Notes: a model not told the origin generated them from the letters alone. A stretch of 64,000 bases of DNA from CAWJNF01 sp963844235 (GCA_963844235.1 CAWJNF010000008.1:1054001-1118000), one strand, 5' to 3'; shown: positions 48,301-56,633, numbered from the stretch's first letter. Numbers and translations are program-made.

Positions 48301-49329
48301 GCCGGCGTCGACGTAGGCGATCGAGCCCCCACCCGCGCCGATTGCGTCCATCTCGACCATCGGGATCATGGCGTGGTAGTCGCCGACCTTCGTATCGAGT
48401 AGATGGCGCATGCGCACCTCGCCGCTCGGCGCGACCCCGATGTCCGCGGACGTGCCGCCGACGTCGAGCGAGATGACGCTCGGCGTGCCGGCCGTTCGCC
48501 CGACCCAGATGCCGCCGATCAGACCCGCCACCGGCCCGGAGAACAGTGTCGAGACGGGCTTCTCGGCCGCGCTCTCTGCGGTCATCACGCCGCCCGCGGA
48601 GGTCATCAGGTGAAGCTCGCCCGCGAAGCCTCGCTCCCGCATCGCCCCGGCCAGGCCGCGCACGTAGTGGCTCACCTTCGGCCCGACGTAGGCGTTCAGG
48701 CAGACCGTCGAGAAGCCCTCGTACTCGCGGTACTGCGGCAAAACCTCGTGCCGCACCGAGAGGAACGCCTCGGGAAACTCCTCGAGCACGATCTCCTTCG
48801 CCCGCCTCTCGTGCTCGGCGTTGAGGAAGGAGAAGAGGAAGCAGACCGCGATCGACTCGACTCCCGCGGCTTTCAGCGACCGAACGGCGCCGCGAACCTC
48901 GTCCTCGTCGAGCGGCACGAGCACGTCCCCGTTCGGCGCGGTGACGCGCTCGGTCACCGGCATCCGGTGACGGCGCCGAGCGAGCGGGTACCGCTGCCAC
49001 GGCAGGTCCTGGAAGTTCGACCAGTTGAGCGGCTTCTTGTGCCGCGCGATGTGGATGATGTCCCGGAAGCCCCTGGTCGTGATGAGACCGACCTCGGCGC
49101 CGTTGTGCTCGATGATGATGTTCGTCGCAACGGTGGTGCCGTGGAAGAACTGGTCGATCCCGGCCGGCTCCGCCCCGGCAGTCCCGCAGAGCTCGAGCGC
49201 ACCCTGCACGGTCGCGGTGGACGGGTCGGCCGGCGTCGACGGCACCTTGTGCACGTGGACGCCGCCCTCGTCGTCGAGGTAGATGAGGTCGGTGAACGTG
49301 CCGCCGACGTCGACCCCCAATCGCCTCAT
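45376..49329 (-). CDS. Fused HyuA-HyuB ATP-dependent hydantoinase/oxoprolinase, cassette 2
   Basis: A 1317-residue paralogue of cassette 1. HyuA half: RRLGVDVGGTFTDLIYLDDE, FHGTTVATNIII, EVLPQYREYEGFST, ISLDVGGTSADIGVAPSG, GADPGPACYGRGGTEPA. Hinge near residue 715; HyuB half: LRVIGGAFNAVAHEMAQTA, IIRESEDLGAGLFDADGE, HNHPYHGASHSPDV, HLLDIGGSAPG, APSGGGFGNPLERDPL. It would open a cyclic amide at the expense of ATP. Its ATG overlaps the stop of a second, different cysteine hydrolase by 4 nt. The C-terminal tail (after VALREHEPERR) is longer than in cassette 1. The halves resemble the paralogue throughout, so the cassettes probably arose by duplication and inversion before diverging. Confidence 0.92.
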   Translation of the reverse strand: MRRLGVDVGGTFTDLIYLDDEGGVHVHKVPSTPADPSTATVQGALELCGTAGAEPAGIDQFFHGTTVATNIIIEHNGAEVGLITTRGFRDIIHIARHKKPLNWSNFQDLPWQRYPLARRRHRMPVTERVTAPNGDVLVPLDEDEVRGAVRSLKAAGVESIAVCFLFSFLNAEHERRAKEIVLEEFPEAFLSVRHEVLPQYREYEGFSTVCLNAYVGPKVSHYVRGLAGAMRERGFAGELHLMTSAGGVMTAESAAEKPVSTLFSGPVAGLIGGIWVGRTAGTPSVISLDVGGTSADIGVAPSGEVRMRHLLDTKVGDYHAMIPMVEMDAIGAGGGSIAYVDAGGIFRVGPRSAGADPGPACYGRGGTEPAATDCLLALGRIPARGLLGGRLPLDLDAARAAIEANLCRRLGMTVEEAALSALKIQTHTMVQAIEENSVRRGYDPRDFTLVAFGGGGPLYACDIAQELEIPQVVVPPHPGITSAMGLLATNVAYDYVRTEMAPLHEADPVRLEADFAELEAQAAAQLQRDGFSGVSALLERSADCRYVGQGYELRIPLPTGPVDAAWLERARETFHEQHERRYYRRYDDAPIQLVNIHSVGVGTLPELALAPVPQAEGAEPAEALTGEADVTFVVRGEPQRLRTSQYDRALLKAGHEVAGPAIVHQFDSTTVVNPGLVARVDAVGNLLIDCSTVRDTGITSLAAGVATAAGPDSELDPVTLRVIGGAFNAVAHEMAQTAMRMSFSSIIRESEDLGAGLFDADGEELCESDTTPLQAGPLPWSIRGILERMRETGQEIEDGDVFIHNHPYHGASHSPDVMIAVPIFHGGSHIAWSACVAHLLDIGGSAPGINPDSIDLWAEGKIYWALKLHARGVRNDQLWRHIFENVRTGRMNEGDVEALLSACLLGRDRLLEVVDKYGVDPVMRAAMSWKDYSEAMLRREIERIPDGVYEAPLALFDNDGRTLDKPLPIATKVIIEGSDLIVDLEGTSPEVPTGINVPFQGSTQMAAYFTVRSIFMDEATYDEFIPQNEGMFRPITVRAPKGCLYNPTFPRSCFSRFPQLQRLADNINLALAPALGERAMAGSSAHCHFCAYTGFDEETGEYWVYLEVNEGAYGGRYGKDGPDSVDTLIPNTRNNPIEELEWRFPMRCERYELRDEPAAPGQWRGGIGIVRENRFLVDGFFGCEGTRQLEEDPPRGMFGGVNGLVGALTRNPGTAGEEAINAMVSGVPINAGDLFQIVAPSGGGFGNPLERDPLQVREDVLDGFTTVEQARDAYGVVIDGETREVDLAETVALREHEPERRGQPLSRSRAKTGTPPR

Positions 49330-50030
49330 CTGGCCGCCTCCGCGACCTGCACGTCGAGCAGCGACAGGATCTGCTCGGTCGACCGCACGTGGCAGAAGTT
49401 CGCGTCGAGGTACGCGAGCGCGTTGTCGTGCCCGACTGCGCTCATCGCCGCGCAGGCGTCCTCGGCGACCAGGACCCGGAAGTCGAGGTCGCCCGCGTCG
49501 CGCGTCGTCCCCTCGACGCAGCTGTTCGTGAAGATGCCGGTGACGACGAGGGTCGTGATCCCCATGTTGCGCAGCAGGTGCTCGGCGTTCGTCGAGTTGA
49601 AGACGCTCGATCCGGTCTTGTTGAGGACGATGTCACCGTCCTGCGGAGCGATCTGGTCGAGGATCTGCGCATCCTCCGAGTCGAGCGAGCAGACGAGCCC
49701 GAACGAGCGGTGCCGCCAGGTCTGGTCCGAGCCGTCGCCGCGGAGCGAGACGCAGCGCGTGTAGATCACGGGCGCACCCGCCGCCCGGAAGGCCTCCGTG
49801 AGCCGCGCCACGTTCGGGACGATCGTCTGCTCCATGCGCGTCAGGTAGTACTCGAGGTCGGCGCCGAGACCGTCATCGCAAATGCGCCTGCACATGCCGT
49901 GGTAGCGCGACGCTTGCTGGAGGGTCAGGTCTATGACGACGAGGGCGGTGCTGCGCGCCTCGACCGGGAACTCGGGCAGGCGAACGACGCTGTGCCACGC
50001 TGCCAGTCCCTGCTTCTCGTCGGCTGCCAT
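49326..50030 (-). CDS. Isochorismatase-family cysteine hydrolase, cassette 2
   Basis: A 234-residue cysteine hydrolase with Asp in TALVVIDLTLQQ, Lys in DIVLNKTGSSVFNST and the nucleophile in GIFTNSCVEGTTRDAGD. Here the cysteine block is TNSCVEGTTRDA, as in biuret/ureidoacrylate/triuret hydrolase relatives, in contrast to TTSGCVRAT of the other two copies. It therefore probably takes a different amide, for example a ureido or carbamoyl acid. ATG 50030 follows AAAGGAAGG. Its stop overlaps the HyuAB start (ATGA). It is divergent from the GntR regulator, with 69 nt between. Confidence 0.88.
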   Translation of the reverse strand: MAADEKQGLAAWHSVVRLPEFPVEARSTALVVIDLTLQQASRYHGMCRRICDDGLGADLEYYLTRMEQTIVPNVARLTEAFRAAGAPVIYTRCVSLRGDGSDQTWRHRSFGLVCSLDSEDAQILDQIAPQDGDIVLNKTGSSVFNSTNAEHLLRNMGITTLVVTGIFTNSCVEGTTRDAGDLDFRVLVAEDACAAMSAVGHDNALAYLDANFCHVRSTEQILSLLDVQVAEAAR

Positions 50031-50081
50031 GCGGACCTTCCTTTCACGGGGTCACGGACGACGAATGGCTTCCGGAGGCGC

Positions 50082-50112
50082 TAGCGTACAGGACATCTGA
50101 TGTCTGATGTCC
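50082..50112. promoter_or_regulatory. Promoter and palindromic operator over the regulator start
   Basis: TAGCGT (50082-50087) is a -10 box 12 nt upstream of ATG 50100. A 13-bp palindrome GACATC-T-GATGTC (50092-50104) covers the start codon, and a second GATGTCC (50106-50112) makes a wider inverted pair with GGACATC (50091-50097). Placement fits autoregulation by the GntR protein and, through the short divergent gap, control of the cassette 2 genes. Confidence 0.5.
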
Positions 50113-50849
50113 CTCTCCAGGAGTGGCCACCCCGCGGCCGCAGGCGGACGTCTCTGGCCCGCGAGGTCGCCGACGATCTTGTCGAGCAAATCGCCGCCGG
50201 CCGCTGGCGGCCGGGCGACCAATTGCCGCCCGAGCCGACGCTCGCCGAAGGGCTCGGGGTCAGCCGCTCGAGCGTGCGCGAGGCCATCAGCCACCTGCAG
50301 GCCCAGGGCCTCGTGCGGGTCGTGCACGGCCGTGGCACGTACGTCCTCGAGGCCAGTCCGTCCCTCCTCGTCCCGGACGGCATCGTCGATCTGATCGCCC
50401 GTTCTCCCGAGCGTGTTCAGGAGGTGCACGAGGCCCGCCTGGTGCTGGAGCTAGGCATCGTCGAGCTCGCCGCCGCCCGGGCGGACGAGCGAGACGTCGC
50501 CGAGCTCCGCGAGGTCGTGGCGCAGTCGCGGCGCCTGCTCGAGCAGGGCCTGACGGGCCACGAGACGGAGGCGTTCGAGCTCGGGCTCGCGTTCCACGTG
50601 CGCCTCGCGCAGGCGGCGCGGAGCCCGCTGCTCGCCGGCCTCTACTCCGTGCTGGTCGAGCCGCTGCGGCGCACGTCGCAGTACCGGCAACGGACGGTGC
50701 CCAACCCCCACGAGGAGGTCGATTTTCACGATCGGATCGTGGCGGCGATCGAGCGGCGCGATCAGGTCGCGGCGACGGCGCTCATGCGCGAGCATGTCGA
50801 GCACACGGCTGCGCTCGTCGTGCCACCCGAGCCGGACGCGGCCGCGTGA
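50100..50849 (+). CDS. GntR family regulator, FadR/FCD subfamily
   Basis: A 249-residue transcription factor. N-terminal winged helix-turn-helix (about 15-80): SLAREVADDLVEQIAAGRW, PGDQLPPEPTLAEGLGVSRS, SVREAISHLQAQGLVRVVHG. C-terminal all-helical FCD ligand domain (about 95-240) with EARLVLELGIVELAAARA, AFHVRLAQAARSPLL and DFHDRIVAAIERRD; the spaced Asp/His residues form the usual metal/carboxylate site. Such regulators commonly sense small organic acids. Its stop overlaps the hyuA start by 4 nt, and it is divergent from cassette 2, so it probably controls hydantoinase genes on both sides. Confidence 0.92.
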   Translation: MSDVPLQEWPPRGRRRTSLAREVADDLVEQIAAGRWRPGDQLPPEPTLAEGLGVSRSSVREAISHLQAQGLVRVVHGRGTYVLEASPSLLVPDGIVDLIARSPERVQEVHEARLVLELGIVELAAARADERDVAELREVVAQSRRLLEQGLTGHETEAFELGLAFHVRLAQAARSPLLAGLYSVLVEPLRRTSQYRQRTVPNPHEEVDFHDRIVAAIERRDQVAATALMREHVEHTAALVVPPEPDAAA

Positions 50850-52897
50850 CCCACCTCGTCGGCGTCGACGTCGGCGGAACGTTCACAGACGTCCTGCTCA
50901 TGCCCCTCGACGGCGGCCCAGCGGTGCTGGCCAAGGTGCCGACGACGGCCGATCCGGCCGAGGGCGTCGTGCGCGGGATCCTCGAGGCGGTCGAACGCGC
51001 CGGAGTCGATCCCGGTGCGGTCCGGGCCGTGCTGCACGGCACGACGATCGCGACGAACACGGTGCTCGAGGGCAAGGGCGCGCGCGTCGGCCTCCTGGTG
51101 ACGAGCGGTTTCCGATACGTCCTCGAGATCGCCCGCTCGTGGACCCCCGGCCCCATTTCCGGCTGGATCGTCTGGGACAAGCCGCAGCCGCTCGTCGACG
51201 TTCGGGACATTCGTGAGGTGCGTGGTCGTGCGACCGCGCGCGGTGAGGTCGCGGAGGCCGTCGACGCCGACGAGGTTCGCGCCGCCGTCCAGGATCTGGA
51301 GCGGCGCGGCGTCGAGGCGCTGACCGTGTCGCTCCTGAACGGCTACGCGCGGCCTGCGCTCGAGAAGGACGCCGCCGCGGTCGCCCGCGACGCGGTGGGC
51401 GGGCTCCCCGTTTCCGCCTCGTCGGACGTGCTGCCGGAGTTCCGCGAGTACGAGCGAACGCTCGCCGCGGTCGCGAACGCCTACGTTCAGCCCGCGATGA
51501 TCGGGTACGCGGCGAACCTCGCCGGCGCTCTCGCCGACCGCCTCCCGGATGCAGCCCTCCACGTCGTGCGCTCGGACGGCGGTCTGATGACGGCCTCCGA
51601 GGCCGGGACCCGCCCCATCGAGACGGTCCTCTCGGGGCCTGCAGGCGGCGTGCGCGCGGCCGTGTTCCTCGGCGAGCTCACGGGCCAACGCGACGTCCTC
51701 AGCTTCGACATGGGCGGCACGTCGACCGACGTCGCGCTCAACCGAAACGCGCATCCAGCCGTCTCGCGCACGAGCCCTCTCACCGACTACTTCCGCGTCC
51801 GCGTCCCCTCGCTCGACGTCGTCGCGATCGGCGCCGGCGGCGGCTCGGTCGCGCACGTGCCGATGACCGGGGCGCTCCGCGTCGGCCCCGAGAGCGCCGG
51901 CTCGTTGCCCGGCCCCGCCTGCTACGGCCGCGGCGGCGAGCTCGCGACGGTGACCGACGCGAACGTCGTGCTCGGCTACCTGCGCAGCCTGCTCGGGGGC
52001 CGCATGGAGCTGCACCCCGAGCTCGCGGCGCGCGCGGTCGCGGAGGTGGCAGAGCGCCTCGGCACGAGCCTCGAGGACGGGGCCCGCGCGATCGTCGCGA
52101 TCGCGAACGAGAAGATGCTGAGCGGGCTGCGTCTCGTCTCCGTCCAGCGCGGACAGGACCCTCGCGGCTTTGCGCTCGTCGCGTTCGGCGGCGCCGGACC
52201 GCTGCACGCGAACGCGCTCATGGAGCTTCTCGGCAGTCCGCTCGCGATCGTTCCGCCTGCGCCCGGCGTCTTCTCGACCTTCGGGTTCCTCGTCGCCGAC
52301 ATGCAGCGGGAATTCGCGACGAGCCACATCCGTCGCCTTGCTGACGTCACGGCCGGCGATCTGGCCGCGATCCTCGACGACCTCCAGGCACGCGCGATCG
52401 CGTGGCTTCGCGAGCATGGCTTTGCCGACGCCGAGCAGCAGCTCTCGTTCCAGTTCGGCATGCGCTATCACCAGCAGGGCTTCGAGCTCCCGGTGACGCA
52501 TCCCGATCCCTTCGCGGACGGCGACCTCGGCGCGTCGCTCGCCGAGCGCTTCGTGACGGCCCACGGCCTCCTGTACGGCTTCGAGCTCGAGCTCGAGCCG
52601 GAGCTCGTCGTCGTCCGCTGCATCGCCACGGGCCTCACTCCCAGTCCGGCCGTGCACGCGTCGCCGCCGGCCCGCGCCCCGGCGAACGATGCGGTGGTGG
52701 ACGGAGGCCACACCGTCTACTGGGACGGCGGCTGGATCGCCGCGCCCGTCTACGCCCGTGAACGGCTGGGGCCCGGCCACCGCATGGCCGGCCCCGCCGT
52801 GATCGAGCAGGAGGACTCGACGACGCTCGTCCATCCCGGCTTCACCGCCAGCGTCGATCCGTACCTCAACCTGATCCTGCGGCGTGAGGAGGTGTGA
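50846..52897 (+). CDS. HyuA-type ATP-dependent hydantoinase/acetone-carboxylase-like subunit A
   Basis: A 683-residue stand-alone HyuA. GVDVGGTFTDVLLMPL, LHGTTIATNTVLEGKGA, DVLPEFREYERTL, DGGLMTASEAGTRPIETVLS, SFDMGGTSTDVALN, GPACYGRGGELATVTDAN, and terminal VIEQEDSTTLVHPGF are canonical. It differs from the fused copies in the early loop (WTPGPISGWIVWDKPQPL) and in GGTSTDV against GGTSADI, placing it in another branch of the family (hydantoinase A / acetophenone carboxylase / oxoprolinase). GTG 50846 overlaps the regulator by 4 nt and hyuB follows at once; A and B form the active complex. Confidence 0.92.
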   Translation: MTHLVGVDVGGTFTDVLLMPLDGGPAVLAKVPTTADPAEGVVRGILEAVERAGVDPGAVRAVLHGTTIATNTVLEGKGARVGLLVTSGFRYVLEIARSWTPGPISGWIVWDKPQPLVDVRDIREVRGRATARGEVAEAVDADEVRAAVQDLERRGVEALTVSLLNGYARPALEKDAAAVARDAVGGLPVSASSDVLPEFREYERTLAAVANAYVQPAMIGYAANLAGALADRLPDAALHVVRSDGGLMTASEAGTRPIETVLSGPAGGVRAAVFLGELTGQRDVLSFDMGGTSTDVALNRNAHPAVSRTSPLTDYFRVRVPSLDVVAIGAGGGSVAHVPMTGALRVGPESAGSLPGPACYGRGGELATVTDANVVLGYLRSLLGGRMELHPELAARAVAEVAERLGTSLEDGARAIVAIANEKMLSGLRLVSVQRGQDPRGFALVAFGGAGPLHANALMELLGSPLAIVPPAPGVFSTFGFLVADMQREFATSHIRRLADVTAGDLAAILDDLQARAIAWLREHGFADAEQQLSFQFGMRYHQQGFELPVTHPDPFADGDLGASLAERFVTAHGLLYGFELELEPELVVVRCIATGLTPSPAVHASPPARAPANDAVVDGGHTVYWDGGWIAAPVYARERLGPGHRMAGPAVIEQEDSTTLVHPGFTASVDPYLNLILRREEV

Positions 52898-52899
52898 CG

Positions 52900-54765
52900 A
52901 TGCCGACACCCGCTGTGGACACGGTCACGCTCGAGATCATCGAGAACACGCTGCGAATGGTGCGGCACGAGATGGATGCGGTCATGTTCCGAGCGTCGAT
53001 CTCGCCCATGATCCGCGAGACGCACGACACGTACCCGCTCGTCGCCGACCGGAACGGGCGCATGCTCGTCGGGCAGTTCGGTTCCTACCTGACCGCCTTC
53101 TTCGAGCACTTCGACGAGGAGCTCGGGCCCGGCGACGTGATCATTCAGAACGACCCGTACCTCTGCGGCGGATCCATCTCGCACACGCCGGACGTGCTCA
53201 TCCTGCGCCCGGTCTTCCACGGGGACGGGCTCGTCGGCTTCACGAGCCAGTTCGGGAACCTGCTCGATATCGGCGGCCGCACATTCGGGTCGATGAGCGT
53301 CGAGGTTCGCTCGATCTACGAGGAGGGGATCCGCTTTCCGCCGGTGAAGCTCTACGATGCCGGCAAGCTGAACCGCCCGCTGCTCTCCGTCCTGGCGCGC
53401 AACTCCCGCGCGCCGGAGGCCGCCGTGGCGGACGTCATGGCGCTCTGCGCGGCGACGGCGGTGGGCGAGCAGCGGATCCTCGAGCTCTGCGAGCGGTTCG
53501 GCCGCGCCACGTACCTGGCCGCGTGCGATGCGCTGCTCGACCGCACGCGCCGCGCGGTGCAGCGGCTCATCCTGGAGAAGATCCCCGAGGCGCCGCAGTC
53601 GTTCGAGGACTTCGTGGACGACGACGGGCAGGGCAACGGTCCGTTCCGCATCAAGCTGACGGTCTGGCGTGAGGGCGAGCGCGCCGTGTTCGACTTCGGA
53701 GGGACGTCGCCGCAGGCCCCGGGCCCGGTCAACTTCTACCTCCACGAGGGGATGATGAAGATGGTGATCGGGGCCTACCTGATCATGGTCTTCGACCCCG
53801 AGATCCTGTTCAACGAAGGGTTTTACGACCTGCTCGACATCCGCGTCGAGGACGGGACGATCCTCAAGCCACGCTACCCGGCGCCGCTCGGCAACCGCCA
53901 CCACACGCTGTCGCGGTGGGTCGAGGTCGTGGCCGGGGCGCTCGGCCGCCATGTGCCGGAGACCGCCGTGGCTGCCGGGTACGGCTCGAGCCCCCACATG
54001 ATCTTCTCCGGAATCGACGCGGACGGAAGCGGGTTCGGCGTCGTCGAGATCCTCATGGGCGGTATCCCTGCGCGTCCCGCCGGCGACGGCATGGACGGCC
54101 ACAGCTGGTACCCGCAGCTCGAGAACACGCCGTGCGAGTACCAGGAGATCTACTACCCGCTCGTCACGGAGGAGGCCGGCATCGTCCCCGACTCGGGGGG
54201 CGCAGGTTTCCATCGCGGGGGCTGCGGCGTTCGCAAGGTCTTCCGCTTCCTCGCTCCTGGCCACGTGTCGATCTACGACGACCGCCACACGTCCTCCCCA
54301 TGGGGGATCGGCGGCGGTCTCCATGGCGGACGCTCGCGCAAGCGGCTCGACCGGGCCGATGGGACGGTCGCCGATCTGCCCGGCAAGATCGACTTCGTCG
54401 AGGTGGCGCCAGGCGACAGGCTCGTCTTCGAGACCGCGGGCGCGGGTGGCTGGGGCAATCCGCTGCTGCGACCGGTGGAGGCCGTGCGCGTAGACGCCGA
54501 GAGGGGATTCGTGTCGGCTGAGGCAGCGAAGAGCGGGTACGGCGTCGTTCTCCTCGCCGTAGACAGCGGCTACCACGTGGACGAGGACGCCACCGGCCGA
54601 CTTCGCCACGAGCGAGCCAGGACGACGGTCCCGCTCTTCGACCTCGGCCCCCGCCCAGATTCCTACACAGCCACGGTGGAGAATCCGGAGATTCCGCCGC
54701 TCGGCCCCGAGCAGGTCATCGCGCCCAGGTCGATCGACGCCGGGCTCCTGGACTCTCGGGAGTGA
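52900..54765 (+). CDS. HyuB-type hydantoinase subunit B
   Basis: A 621-residue HyuB partner. VDTVTLEIIENTLRMVRHEM, RETHDTYPLVADRNGRML, IIQNDPYLCGGSISHTPDV, GNLLDIGGRTFGSM, DFGGTSPQAPGPVNF and the terminal glycine-rich TAGAGGWGNPLLRP match the family. The ATG at 52900 sits 7 nt after AGGAGG, better than the GTG at 52894 that lies 1 nt after it. The hyuA stop is at 52897. The C-terminal extension (RARTTVPLFDLGPRPDSYTA) is longer than in the fused copies. Confidence 0.92.
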   Translation: MPTPAVDTVTLEIIENTLRMVRHEMDAVMFRASISPMIRETHDTYPLVADRNGRMLVGQFGSYLTAFFEHFDEELGPGDVIIQNDPYLCGGSISHTPDVLILRPVFHGDGLVGFTSQFGNLLDIGGRTFGSMSVEVRSIYEEGIRFPPVKLYDAGKLNRPLLSVLARNSRAPEAAVADVMALCAATAVGEQRILELCERFGRATYLAACDALLDRTRRAVQRLILEKIPEAPQSFEDFVDDDGQGNGPFRIKLTVWREGERAVFDFGGTSPQAPGPVNFYLHEGMMKMVIGAYLIMVFDPEILFNEGFYDLLDIRVEDGTILKPRYPAPLGNRHHTLSRWVEVVAGALGRHVPETAVAAGYGSSPHMIFSGIDADGSGFGVVEILMGGIPARPAGDGMDGHSWYPQLENTPCEYQEIYYPLVTEEAGIVPDSGGAGFHRGGCGVRKVFRFLAPGHVSIYDDRHTSSPWGIGGGLHGGRSRKRLDRADGTVADLPGKIDFVEVAPGDRLVFETAGAGGWGNPLLRPVEAVRVDAERGFVSAEAAKSGYGVVLLAVDSGYHVDEDATGRLRHERARTTVPLFDLGPRPDSYTATVENPEIPPLGPEQVIAPRSIDAGLLDSRE

Positions 54766-54969
54766 TCGATCGCCGCATCGCGCTTCGCGTCGGCCTGGCG
54801 CGCGCCTTCGGCTAGGGCGCGACTGTGACGATGCGGTCGACGGGGACGTCCTCGAGCCGGGTCTCGCGGCCGTCGGCGGCGGCAAGACCGCGGCCGATGA
54901 CGCGGTCCTGCTGTCCACGCCGAGCACCGAGCTGACGTCCGCGGCAGCGGGTCGGATTCGATCGGGCCT

Positions 54970-56388
54970 CTACGAGCAGATCTCGTCGAGCTCCGAAAGC
55001 GCCGCGTCGAGCGCGCGCATCGCTTCGTCGACCTCGGCCTCCGTGACGTTCAGCGGCGGACCGATTCGCAGCGTGTTCGGCGAGAAGCCGGTGATGAACA
55101 CCCCTCGCTCGAGGCAGGCGCGCGTGACGAGCGGGACGGGCCAGCCGGAGAGATCGCCCGCAGCGAGGTCGTTGCGATCGGCGACGAACGGCTCGGCGGT
55201 CTCCTTGTTCCTGACCAGGTCGATCGCCCAGAAGAGACCGAGCCCGTCGACATGACCGACGCAGCGGTGGCGCGTCTCGAGGTCGCCCAGCTGCGCACCG
55301 AGGTACTCGCCCACCCGGGCGGCGTTCTCGACGACGCGCTCCTCGATCAGGGCCTCGATGGTGGCCACGACAGCCGCCATCGAGAGCGGGTGAGCGGCCA
55401 TCGTCGAAGGCAGCCACCAGCGCTTGCTCTTGAAGAACTCGCCGATCTCGGAGCGGACGACGACGGCGGCAGCCGGAACCGCGGCGCCGACGATGCCCTT
55501 GGCGCAGCACATGATGTCGGGCGTCACGCCGGGATGGTGCTGATAGCCGAACCACTTCCCTGTGCGGCCGAAGCCGGTGAGGATCTCGTCGTCGATCCAG
55601 AGGATGCCGTGGCGGTCGAGCAACTCGCGGATCTGCGGCACGTACTCGGGCGGCGGATGCAGGCCCGGCCCCTGGGCCACGTCGAAGACGAACGCGGCGA
55701 TCGTCTCCGGGCCGATGCGCCGGATTGCCTCCTCCGTCTCCTCGACGCACGTGAGCCGACCGCTAGGCCCTACGCGAGCCGTCTCCGGGTAGTGCGTCGG
55801 GGCCGGCACGACGTGGTACTCGGGCGGCGGGTAGCCCGGCACCTCGTGCGCTTCGCCGGAGGCCGACGATACGTGGGCGCGCTGGGCCCTGAACCCCGTC
55901 GTGCCCGCGGCACCCTGCGTCCAGCCGTGGTAGGCGTACTCCTGCGTGATGATGTTCGGGCGGCCGGTGTAGAGCTTGGCCATGATGAGGGCGAGCTCGA
56001 TCGACTCGCTCCCGGTCGCGACGAAGCGCACCTGGCCGGCCCAGCCCTCGCCGCCGAGCACGTCCTCGATGATCAGCTTCGCCGCCTTCGAGCGATAGTC
56101 GCTCGCCCACGGCTCCGAGAGGTACGCGAACCGGTGGGCGGCCTCGACGATCGCGTCCCGGATCCTCGGATGGCTCTGGCCGAGATTCGCGCAGATGTAC
56201 TGGCTCATGAAGTCGAGGATCCGTGTCCCGTCGGCGAGCACGAGGTAGCTCCCCTCGCCGTGGTCGACGGCGACGTGCGTGTACTCGTCGAGGGAGCGGA
56301 ACGGACGCAGGTAGTAGCGCTCGTCCCACTCCTTCACCTCTTCCCAGCTGACTCCGGTCGGGCTCGCGGTGACGGTTGCGGTACCCAT
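54970..56388 (-). CDS. Class III (omega-amino-acid) PLP aminotransferase
   Basis: A 472-residue fold-type I aminotransferase of subgroup III. ILDFMSQYICANLGQSHPRI, the phosphate loop VATGSESIELALIMAK, YAYHGWTQGAAG, the PLP-binding aspartate in GILWIDDEILTGFGRTGKW, Schiff-base lysine in MCCAKGIVGAAVP, and NTLRIGPPLNVTEAEVDEAM are visible. It transfers the amino group of an omega-amino acid or amine, such as beta-alanine, 4-aminobutyrate or 3-aminoisobutyrate, to an oxoacid. ATG 56388 follows GGGGAG. Beta-alanine made from carbamoyl-beta-alanine by the M20 amidases would be a fitting substrate, which is inference. The 204-nt gap to the hyuB stop holds no recognisable gene. Confidence 0.9.
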   Translation of the reverse strand: MGTATVTASPTGVSWEEVKEWDERYYLRPFRSLDEYTHVAVDHGEGSYLVLADGTRILDFMSQYICANLGQSHPRIRDAIVEAAHRFAYLSEPWASDYRSKAAKLIIEDVLGGEGWAGQVRFVATGSESIELALIMAKLYTGRPNIITQEYAYHGWTQGAAGTTGFRAQRAHVSSASGEAHEVPGYPPPEYHVVPAPTHYPETARVGPSGRLTCVEETEEAIRRIGPETIAAFVFDVAQGPGLHPPPEYVPQIRELLDRHGILWIDDEILTGFGRTGKWFGYQHHPGVTPDIMCCAKGIVGAAVPAAAVVVRSEIGEFFKSKRWWLPSTMAAHPLSMAAVVATIEALIEERVVENAARVGEYLGAQLGDLETRHRCVGHVDGLGLFWAIDLVRNKETAEPFVADRNDLAAGDLSGWPVPLVTRACLERGVFITGFSPNTLRIGPPLNVTEAEVDEAMRALDAALSELDEICS

Positions 56389-56483
56389 GCGACTCCCCTC
56401 GAGTCGGAGATGCGACGCTGCATTGTCGACGCGCCCGTCCCGACCGTCAAATGGATTGCAGGCGCGGCCGTACAGAGGTCTGC

Positions 56484-56576
56484 GTAGGGGCCGCATCTCA
56501 TGCGGCCCGGTCACGGCCGTCGCGGCCGTGACGCCCACGATGCGCCGTGCTAGGCCGGATGAGATACGGCCCCTAC
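56484..56576. repeat. MITE/REP-like palindromic element with about 24-bp inverted termini
   Basis: The left arm (GTAGGGGCCGCATCTCATGC, 56484-56503, then GGCC) matches the inverted right arm (GGCCGGATGAGATACGGCCC, 56553-56572, then CTAC to 56576) with two mismatches. The core has a perfect 10-bp hairpin GTCACGGCCG-TCG-CGGCCGTGAC (56510-56532). No open reading frame lies inside. It lies between the divergent aminotransferase and deacetylase genes. Related arms occur at 9675-9736 and, more weakly, 22298-22320. Confidence 0.65.
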
Positions 56577-56633
56577 AGGCCCGCCGGACAGGCTTCCCGC
56601 ACCGCACGATCGGCACGCGTCGCTCGGCGGCGC

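Noticed and set aside
52750..54927. A 725-codon antisense frame opposite hyuB
   Set aside because: Same GC artefact; no motifs, and the plus-strand HyuB is complete and canonical.
54766..54969. Possible gene remnant between hyuB and the aminotransferase
   Set aside because: A short minus-strand reading (DRVIGRGLAAADGRETRLED) looks vaguely protein-like, but there is no start, ribosome site or family match; treated as spacer.
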